From Rubrivirga sp. SAORIC476 (lineage in GTDB: Bacteria; Bacteroidota; Rhodothermia; Rhodothermales; Rubricoccaceae), in the NCBI RefSeq assembly GCF_002283555.1, contig NZ_MVOI01000003.1, forward strand, positions 1,843,578 through 1,907,577: DNA of 64,000 nucleotides, in the 5' to 3' direction. Under the pieces are notes generated by a model. That model had not been told where the DNA came from. It saw nothing but the letters and a program-made list of their open reading frames with translations, and searched no databases. Shown one piece after another: positions 56,674 to 64,000 of this stretch. Position 1 is the first letter of the stretch. Each line of letters begins with the position of its first letter. The position numbers and the translations under genes were made by a program.

Positions 56674-57583
56674 CCTCCCTCCCCACGTCGTTCGCACGCC
56701 CGAGGCGCGGTTCGCCAATCTGCCCGAGTGGCCGTTCGCGCCGCAGTACCTCACCGTCGACACGCCCGGCGTGGGCCCGCTGCGGGTCCACGTGGTGGAT
56801 GAAGGGCCGCGCGAGGCGGACGAGACGGTGCTGATGCTGCACGGCGAGCCGTCGTGGAGCTACCTCTATCGGCGCATGATCCCGCCGATCGTCGCCGCCG
56901 GGCACCGCGCGGTCGCGTTCGACTTTCCCGGCTTCGGCCGCAGCGACAAGCCGACCGAGGCGGGCGCCTACACCTACGAGTTGCACCGGACGGTCCTGCT
57001 CGACGTGATCCGACAGCTCGATCTGCAGAACGTGACGCTGGTGGTCCAGGACTGGGGAGGGCTGATGGGTCTCCCGGTCGCCACGCTCGACGTGCCGGAC
57101 CGCATCGCGCGGCTCGTGGTGATGAACACCTTCCTGCCGACGGGCACCGAGACCCCCACGTTCGGTTTCCGAGCGTGGCGCGCGAGCGTCCGCCTGCTCG
57201 GGCGGCGCCTGCCCATCGGGCGGCTGATGACGATGGCGCTCCCAGATCGGCAGAAACCGTTCGTGCCGGCGTACACGGCTCCCTTTCCGTCCGTCCGGTA
57301 CAAGGCGGGGGCCGCGAGGTGGCCGCTGATGGTGCCGATGGATCCGACCGACCCCGTCGCCGAGATCATGGTTCGGGCGCGGGAGGCGCTGGCGATCTGG
57401 GACAGGCCGTGCCTCCTCGTCTGGTCCAAAGCCGACCCCATCCTCGGAGGCGCGCATCGCTTCTTCGAGCGCCTCGTCCCGACCGCCGAGCCGCCGACCT
57501 TCGTTTGCGGCGGGCACTTCCTGCAAGATGCCTCCGGTGCTGAGATCGCCGAGCACGTCGTCGCCTTCGTAGAGCGGACGTAG
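56666..57583 (+). CDS. Haloalkane dehalogenase-like alpha/beta hydrolase
   Basis: The 305-residue protein is in the haloalkane dehalogenase group of alpha/beta hydrolases. It has MLHGEPSWSYLYRRMIPP (about residues 54-71), FDFPGFGRSDKP, VTLVVQDWGGLMGLPVA with the nucleophile Asp near 129 and the Trp needed for halide binding, and WSKADPILG for the acid. The terminal FVCGGHFLQDA gives the catalytic His. This is close to DhlA/DmbA-type enzymes, which release halide from alkyl halides; a fully different natural substrate is possible. It overlaps the upstream DUF4260 gene by 8 bp. No signal peptide is seen. Confidence 0.88.
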   Translation: MADLPPHVVRTPEARFANLPEWPFAPQYLTVDTPGVGPLRVHVVDEGPREADETVLMLHGEPSWSYLYRRMIPPIVAAGHRAVAFDFPGFGRSDKPTEAGAYTYELHRTVLLDVIRQLDLQNVTLVVQDWGGLMGLPVATLDVPDRIARLVVMNTFLPTGTETPTFGFRAWRASVRLLGRRLPIGRLMTMALPDRQKPFVPAYTAPFPSVRYKAGAARWPLMVPMDPTDPVAEIMVRAREALAIWDRPCLLVWSKADPILGGAHRFFERLVPTAEPPTFVCGGHFLQDASGAEIAEHVVAFVERT

Positions 57584-57651
57584 CTGCCGCGAAAGCAGGC
57601 GGAACAGGAGCGCGCGGTGGACGGTCCGCAGGCTTCCGCTCCGCCCGCGCC

Positions 57652-58800
57652 ATGTCCCGCACCCTTCTTCTCGCCGCTCCCCTGCTCGCCCTCGGCGCCT
57701 GCGCCCAGCCGACCGGCTCCGCCTCGGGCGTATCGGCGGTGATGGAAACCGTCGGCACCGAGGCGGGGACGGTGGGCGTGGTCGAAGTCCAGGGCGGACT
57801 CGACCACCCGTGGGGCATCGCGTTCCTGCCGGACGGTCGCGCGCTGGTGACCGAGCGGGCCGGCCGTCTCCGGCTGGTCGACGGCTCAGGCGAGGCGCCG
57901 GTCGTGGAGGGCACGCCCGAGGTCTTCGCCAACGGCCAGGGCGGTCTGCTGGACGTGGCCCTCGCCCCGGACTTCGACGAGACCGGCTTCGTCTACCTGA
58001 CCTACGCCAAGCCCGGCCCGAACGACATGGGCGCCACAGCCGTTGGGCGGGGACGCTTCGAGGACGGCGCGATCGTCGGCTTCGAGGAGCTGTGGGCCCA
58101 GACGCCGTTTCAGGCCGGCGGCCGCCACTTCGGCTCGCGCATCGCGTTCACGCCCGACGGCTTCCTGCTGATCTCGACAGGCGACCGCGGCCAGAAGGAG
58201 CCCGCGCAGGAGCTCCGCAACACCATCGGCGTGATCGTCCGCCTGACGATGGACGGCGCCGTCCCCGACGACAACCCGTTCGTGGGCGACCCGGACGCGC
58301 GGCCGGAGATCTGGGCCTACGGCATCCGCAACGGGCAGAGCCTGGGCATCCACCCCGAGACCGGCGCCGTCTGGGAGGCCGAGTTCGGCCCGAAGGGCGG
58401 GGACGAGCTCAACCTCATCACACCGGGCACCAACTACGGCTGGCCCGTCGTCAGCTGGGGCATGAACTACGACAACACGCCCATCCCCGACCCGCCGACG
58501 CGCCCCGAGTTCACCGACGCCGTCCGCCAGTGGACGCCCGTGATTTCGCCCTCCGGCATGCTGTTCTACACGGCCGACGCCTTCCCCGAGTGGACGGGCA
58601 GCCTGATGCTGGGCAGCCTCGGGCGGCAGGGCATCGTCCGCCTGACGCTGGACGGGGACACGGTCAGTGGCGAGGAGACGATCGAACTCGGCGAGCGCAT
58701 CCGTGACGTGGAGCAGGGCCCGGATGGCTTCGTCTACGTGCTGACGGACAACGCCGACGGGGCCGTGTGGCGTCTGGAGCCCACCCGGGGAGGCGAGTAG
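57652..58800 (+). CDS. PQQ-dependent glucose/sorbosone (aldose) dehydrogenase family lipoprotein
   Basis: The 382-residue protein has a lipoprotein signal (RTLLLAAPLLALGAC, Cys17) and a six-bladed beta-propeller of the GSDH/YliI type: GGLDHPWGIAFLPDGRALVT (about 46-65), GGLLDVALAPDFDETGFVYL, HFGSRIAFTPDGFLLISTGDRG with the catalytic His, and WAYGIRNGQSLGI. AEFGPKGGDELNLITPGTNYGWP is also present. These enzymes oxidise aldoses with PQQ and calcium and pass electrons to the envelope chain. No PQQ synthesis genes are near. The ATG at 57652 starts directly at the signal. The TonB receptor gene follows in the same direction, 95 nt away. Confidence 0.92.
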   Translation: MSRTLLLAAPLLALGACAQPTGSASGVSAVMETVGTEAGTVGVVEVQGGLDHPWGIAFLPDGRALVTERAGRLRLVDGSGEAPVVEGTPEVFANGQGGLLDVALAPDFDETGFVYLTYAKPGPNDMGATAVGRGRFEDGAIVGFEELWAQTPFQAGGRHFGSRIAFTPDGFLLISTGDRGQKEPAQELRNTIGVIVRLTMDGAVPDDNPFVGDPDARPEIWAYGIRNGQSLGIHPETGAVWEAEFGPKGGDELNLITPGTNYGWPVVSWGMNYDNTPIPDPPTRPEFTDAVRQWTPVISPSGMLFYTADAFPEWTGSLMLGSLGRQGIVRLTLDGDTVSGEETIELGERIRDVEQGPDGFVYVLTDNADGAVWRLEPTRGGE

Positions 58801-58895
58801 CCCACGGGAGGAGGCCCGTGGCGACGCCACCCCGTTCGCGACGACCGTCACTCTCTGCCACCGGCCACTCTTTCCTGGCCCCCCGCCCAGTCCCC

Positions 58896-60947
58896 ATGCG
58901 CTACCGCTTCGGTCCTGCCGTCGGCCTGTTCGTTCTGCTGTCGGCCTCCATCGCGGCCCAGCCGGACACCACCGCCACGCGCGACCTCGGGGTCGTCGAG
59001 GTGACCGCGTCGCCCTTCACGCTCGTCCCGAGTCGGGCGCCGCTGGCGCTGGCCGTCCGCGAGCGCACCGAGGCGGAGCGGGCCACCGACCCAGCCACGG
59101 CGCTCGACGCGCTCGGTCGCGGTCTGCCAGGGCTCTGGATCTCGGACCGCGGCAACCCGTCCACAGGCGAGCGGGTGCTGGTGCGCGGCCTCGGCTGGCG
59201 GGCCGCGTTCGGCGTCCGCGGCACACACGTGATCCTGGACGGCGTTCCGCTGACGCTGGCCGACGGGCAGGGACAGCTCAACGTGATCGAGCCCGGGCTG
59301 GTCTCGCGCGTCGAGGTCCTGCGCGGCCCGGCGTCGACGTTCTGGGGGAGCGGCTCGGCGGGCGTTCTAGCCCTGTCGACGGTTGATGACATGGATCCTC
59401 GTGTCCGCGTTCGTGGAGTGGGGGGGGCGTACGGGCTGGCCAAGGCGGAGGCGTCGGCGCGCCCAGACCTCGGCGACGGGCGGCGACTGTCGGTGTGGGG
59501 CTCGGCGGTCACGCAACGCGGCTTCCGTCGGCACGCGGCGCTGGAGGCGTTCCGCGGCGGGCTCACCGGCTCGGCGGACCTCGGCAGCGGGCAGACGCTC
59601 GGCGTGGTCGGCCTCGGGGCCGTCGTGCCGCGGGCCGAGTCGCCAGGCGGCATCACCGCGGCGGCCGCAGATGAGGACCCGCGGCAGGTCCGCGAGGCCT
59701 CGATCATGCAGGACGCTGGGAAGAGTCTCGCTCAGGGCCACCTGGCCATCACCTACGGCCGTCCGCTCGGAGATGCGCGCCTCCGGGTCACCGCCACCGG
59801 CGCCGGGCGGACCCTCGACAACCCCATCATCCCGCGCTACATCACCCTGGGCCGTGTGTCGGGCGGCCTGCGCGCGGTCATGGAAGGGGGTGGACGCCTG
59901 ACGTGGGGCGTCGGCGCGGAGGTCGAGGGCCAGCGCGACGACCGCCTCGAACGGGCCAACGATGAGGGCCGACCGGGCACCGAGGTGCTCACCGATCAGG
60001 TGGAGACAGTTCGCTCGGGCGCCCTCTTCGGGCGCGTGGCCCTCCCGCTGAGCGACGCGCTCACGGCCACCGCGGCCCTCCGCGCCGACGCCCTCCGCTA
60101 CGCCGCCGACCCGGCCGACGTGGAGCCCGAGGCTCGAACGCTCGGCGCTGTCAGCCCGTCTCTCGGCCTCGCGTACCGGGTCACCACTCGGCGAGGCGGG
60201 GCGACCGCCTACGCGAACGTCGCCGGGGCCCTCGACGCGCCGACGACGACGGAACTGGGCAACCGCGCCGACGGCAGTCCCGGCTTCAACCCCTCGCTCC
60301 AGCCGGAGCGGACCTGGGGCGCGGAGGTCGGCGCACGCGGCTCCTGGGCGATGGGCGGCGGTGCGGTCGGCCTGGATGCGGCGGCGTTCGTGGCGCTCGC
60401 CCGCGACCTGCTCTTGCCCTCTGAGGTCGGCGACGTGACGGTGTACGCGAACGCAGGTGAGGCGCGACACGTCGGCGTGGAACTGGCGGCGAGCGCCGAG
60501 GGCGTCCGCCTCGGGCCGGGGGGCGTGAGTGGTGCCGCGGCGCTGACGCTGGCGCGCGGGACGTTTCTGGACGGCCCCGACGGCTCCGAGACGCCTGCCG
60601 GCAACCGCGTCCCCGGCTTCCCTCCACGGCTGGCGACGTGGACGGCGACATGGGCGGCGTCGGGCCGTGTGCCGCTCGTGGTTGGGGTCGACGGAGAGGC
60701 GGCGGCGGCCTACGCGGCCGACAGCGCGGGCGAGTCGGTCACCGACCCGTACGTCGTCCTCACCCTGCGTCTGGCCCTGGCCAGGCTGCCGGTCGGCCCC
60801 GCGCGGGTGACGCCGTTCGTGACCCTTCGGAACGTCGGCGACAGCGCCTATGCCGGAGCCGTCGTCGTCAACGCGTTCGGCGGACGGTTCGTCGAGCCCG
60901 CGCCCGGCCGCCACGTGATCGCGGGCGTGTCGGTGGCGCTGCCGTAG
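58896..60947 (+). CDS. TonB-dependent outer-membrane receptor
   Basis: The 683-residue protein has a signal peptide (RFGPAVGLFVLLSASIAAQ, cut near residue 22) and a TonB box region (DLGVVEVTASPF). The plug domain has GLPGLWISDRGNPSTGERVLVRGLGW and VEVLRGPASTFWGSGSAGVL (about residues 70-165). A beta-barrel with TonB-receptor strands follows (NPSLQPERTWGAEVGARGSW near 470, FVTLRNVGDSAYAGAV near the end). It should take up a metal chelate, vitamin or other ligand across the outer membrane. The last residues are GVSVALP, so the usual terminal aromatic residue (Phe/Trp) is missing, which is unusual for barrel assembly. ATG 58896 is the first at the signal. Confidence 0.9.
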   Translation: MRYRFGPAVGLFVLLSASIAAQPDTTATRDLGVVEVTASPFTLVPSRAPLALAVRERTEAERATDPATALDALGRGLPGLWISDRGNPSTGERVLVRGLGWRAAFGVRGTHVILDGVPLTLADGQGQLNVIEPGLVSRVEVLRGPASTFWGSGSAGVLALSTVDDMDPRVRVRGVGGAYGLAKAEASARPDLGDGRRLSVWGSAVTQRGFRRHAALEAFRGGLTGSADLGSGQTLGVVGLGAVVPRAESPGGITAAAADEDPRQVREASIMQDAGKSLAQGHLAITYGRPLGDARLRVTATGAGRTLDNPIIPRYITLGRVSGGLRAVMEGGGRLTWGVGAEVEGQRDDRLERANDEGRPGTEVLTDQVETVRSGALFGRVALPLSDALTATAALRADALRYAADPADVEPEARTLGAVSPSLGLAYRVTTRRGGATAYANVAGALDAPTTTELGNRADGSPGFNPSLQPERTWGAEVGARGSWAMGGGAVGLDAAAFVALARDLLLPSEVGDVTVYANAGEARHVGVELAASAEGVRLGPGGVSGAAALTLARGTFLDGPDGSETPAGNRVPGFPPRLATWTATWAASGRVPLVVGVDGEAAAAYAADSAGESVTDPYVVLTLRLALARLPVGPARVTPFVTLRNVGDSAYAGAVVVNAFGGRFVEPAPGRHVIAGVSVALP

Positions 60948-60971
60948 GCCCGACGAGAAGGCCTTGTAGTC

Positions 60972-62132
60972 TCACTCGCCCCGTACCCGCCGGAACGCCG
61001 CGCCCGCGCCGAGCGCGACGACCACGGCCAGCACGGCCAGCACGCCGAATGACACCCGCAGCCCAGCCGCCTCGGCGATGAACCCGATCACCGGCGGTCC
61101 CGCGAGGAAGCCCAGGTAGCCCGCGCTCGCCACCGCCGCGATGCCGACGCCTGGTGGCAACGGCGCCTTCGACGCCGCCCGGAACAGGGCCGGCACGACC
61201 GCCGCGAATCCGAGGCCGACCAGCCCGAAGCCAGCCACCGCCACCCACACGGTCGGTGCGATGACGCAGACCGCCAGCCCGACCGCCGCCAGCGCCGCCC
61301 CGAGGCGCACCAACCGTGCGTCGCCGAGGCGCTCCGTCAACGCGTCGGCGCCGAATCGGGCGCCCGCCATGCAGGCCGAGAACGCCGCGAACCCGAGCGC
61401 TGCCACTGCGGGCGACGCTGCCAGCACCTCGCGCAGGTAGACGGCTCCCCAGTCGGCCATGGCGCCCTCGGCGATCAGGCCACACACAGCGAGCGCCGCC
61501 AGCCCCGCCACCGGCCCCGTCGGCCACGCGATCACCGGGCCGTCCTCCGCCCCCGCCACCGCGTCCGACGTCGCCCCGAGGCCGACCCCCTGCGCCAGCG
61601 CGCCGCCTGCGAACACCACTCCGCACACGCCGAAGTGGAGCGCCAGCGACACGCTCCCCGCCGCCGCGCCCGCGCCCAGCCCGGCGCCGACCATCCCGCC
61701 CAGGCTGAACAACCCGTGGCATGCGCCGAGGATGGTCACGCCGTCCGCTTCCTCGACCTCGGCCGCCCACGCGTTCATCGCCACGTCCAGCAGCCCGCTC
61801 GTCAGCCCTACGCCGACGAGCACGGCCGCCAGCGATCCGAACCCGACGGCCAGTCCCGGACCGATCACCGCCAGCGCGAAGACGGACAGCGCCGCCAGGG
61901 TCACCCGGTGCGCCCCCAGCCGCGCCACCAGCGGGCCCGCGGCCGACGCCGACACCACGAGCCCGGCGGCCAGTCCGAGAAGTGCGAGCCCCAGCGCGCC
62001 CTCGCCGAGCCCCGTCCGCTCCTGGATCTCGGGGATGCGTGACGCCCACGTCCCATACAGTACCCCGTTGGCGGCGAACGGCAGCGCGGCGGACCGCAGG
62101 CGTGGCGTCTGGAGAAAGGGGGGAAGGGTCAT
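60972..62132 (-). CDS. Major facilitator superfamily transporter (YbjJ-like)
   Basis: The 386-residue protein has about twelve membrane helices. Family marks are LPFAANGVLYGTWASRIPEIQER at the N-terminus, ARLGAHRVTLAALS (between helices 2 and 3), MNAWAAEVEEADGVTILGACHGLFSLGG in the centre and ADALTERLGDARLVRLG after helix 8. This pattern matches the YbjJ-type sugar/drug transporter branch of MFS, in which the substrate is not known. It ends 24 nt from the stop of the convergent TonB-receptor gene. The ATG overlaps the stop codon of the upstream gene by 4 bp (ATGA). Confidence 0.9.
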   Translation of the reverse strand: MTLPPFLQTPRLRSAALPFAANGVLYGTWASRIPEIQERTGLGEGALGLALLGLAAGLVVSASAAGPLVARLGAHRVTLAALSVFALAVIGPGLAVGFGSLAAVLVGVGLTSGLLDVAMNAWAAEVEEADGVTILGACHGLFSLGGMVGAGLGAGAAAGSVSLALHFGVCGVVFAGGALAQGVGLGATSDAVAGAEDGPVIAWPTGPVAGLAALAVCGLIAEGAMADWGAVYLREVLAASPAVAALGFAAFSACMAGARFGADALTERLGDARLVRLGAALAAVGLAVCVIAPTVWVAVAGFGLVGLGFAAVVPALFRAASKAPLPPGVGIAAVASAGYLGFLAGPPVIGFIAEAAGLRVSFGVLAVLAVVVALGAGAAFRRVRGE

Positions 62133-62575
62133 CCCGGCGCGGCGATGAATGCCTGCCGACGCGCTCGCAAATCCGCCCAGACTGCGTCGGGCACGAGCGC
62201 GCGGACCGCCGTTTCCACAGCCGCCGGGTCGCCCGCCTCGGCGACGGCGTCGCGGGGGACGGATACGGATCGTCCCTCGGCTGTCACACGGAGGGTCCAG
62301 CCGCTGCCCCCGATGTGCCTCGGGCGGCGAGGCGTCCAGTCGGCTTCGAACAGACCGGCCTCACGGAGTGCTGTGACGAGCGTCTCTCGGTCGAACGCCG
62401 TCGGTGTGAGGGGCACCGTCCAGGTGGGCGTGTCGGCGCCCGCATAGCCCGGCCTCAGCGCGACCTCCGCCCCGTCGGCATCGAGGCGGATGCGGACGGC
62501 GTAGTGATGCGGCGGCGGCATCGACCCCGCCGACCAGCGGTAGTCGAGCGAGAGGTCGGCCGGAGCAGCGGGCAC
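62129..62575 (-). CDS. Hypothetical soluble protein
   Basis: I do not recognise a family. The 148-residue protein is mostly beta-strand: ADLSLDYRWSAGSMPPPHHYAVRIRLDADG, GADTPTWTVPLT, and SGWTLRVTAEGRSVSVPRD. Helices follow near 75-90 and at the end (WADLRARRQAFIA). There is no signal or membrane span. The gene starts with GTG at 62573-62575 and ends with TGA overlapping the MFS ATG by 4 bp, so the two are translationally coupled. A role in the transport function is only suggested by location. Its codon usage is like the neighbours. Confidence 0.62.
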   Translation of the reverse strand: MPAAPADLSLDYRWSAGSMPPPHHYAVRIRLDADGAEVALRPGYAGADTPTWTVPLTPTAFDRETLVTALREAGLFEADWTPRRPRHIGGSGWTLRVTAEGRSVSVPRDAVAEAGDPAAVETAVRALVPDAVWADLRARRQAFIAAPG

Positions 62576-62671
62576 AAGGGAGGGCGGACGGGGAGCCCGA
62601 AGCTAGCGGCGACGCTGACCCGGCGGCGCCTGGCTCTTAGAGCCACGACAGGGCACCGGAATCCAGTTCCT

Positions 62672-64000
<1,329 letters not shown>

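Overview
The window looks like chromosomal DNA of a high-GC (roughly 70 % by eye) member of the Rhodothermota, most likely close to Rubricoccus/Rubrivirga. This rests on several features seen together: type IX secretion (Por) sorting domains ending in VTVVR, a Bacteroidota-type UvrA, BatA-domain and DUF971 proteins, TonB-receptor outer-membrane biology, almost no Shine-Dalgarno sequences, and promoter-like boxes of the Bacteroidota TAnnTTTG type. No insertion sequence, prophage, CRISPR array or rRNA gene was seen. Composition is uniform except for three short AT-rich intergenic islands (near 5380, 36860-36910 and 40770-40805). Both ends cut through genes: an M48-like protease tail on the left and a hybrid histidine kinase on the right.

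Region by region. 1-9.6 kb: protease tail, MaoC hydratase, DCC thiol protein, ChrA chromate transporter followed by a near-perfect parS palindrome, a large MMPL/RND exporter, a GT4 glycosyltransferase and uvrA. 9.9-16.4 kb: a giant secreted beta-helix protein made of four long super-repeats, an MscS channel and a BatA/vWA membrane protein. 16.7-21.8 kb: housekeeping genes hflX, a CBS protein, an unknown gene and gyrB. 21.8-25.3 kb: envelope-glycan genes (GT2, GT4, STAS, methyltransferase). 25.4-32.3 kb: mixed metabolic genes (DUF819, lipoproteins, DUF971, SDR, class V aminotransferase, pyrophosphatase, alpha/beta hydrolase). 32.4-37.1 kb: tandem DUF421 genes, a possible 41-residue membrane peptide, an OafA-type acyltransferase, a DJ-1-like lipoprotein and an AT-rich promoter in front of a 45-residue proline-rich ORF. 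37.1-45.9 kb: esterase, MerR regulator, HhH protein, BON-OmpA protein, lipid kinase, RNA methyltransferase, second MscS channel and a nitroreductase-like protein. 46.3 kb: tRNA-Val(GAC) with a textbook terminator. 46.4-64 kb: serine hydrolase, DUF1579-like protein, a sulfotransferase overlapping a cytoplasmic AlkP-TPR protein, two secreted proteins, an ABC1/UbiB kinase, DUF4260 plus haloalkane dehalogenase, sugar dehydrogenase, TonB receptor, MFS transporter and the hybrid kinase.

Most genes fall into short operons of one to three genes. The clearest shared themes are the cell envelope (secreted T9SS proteins, glycosyltransferases, lipoproteins, OmpA, mechanosensitive channels) and small-molecule export or stress. 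I found no complete, obviously new multigene defence or biosynthetic system. The best leads are at the level of signals and small genes: the parS-like site, the promoter/leader grammar shared by many genes, the AT-rich promoter with its proline-rich ORF, the super-repeat adhesin-like protein, and a gyrB-GT2 spacer that folds on itself completely.
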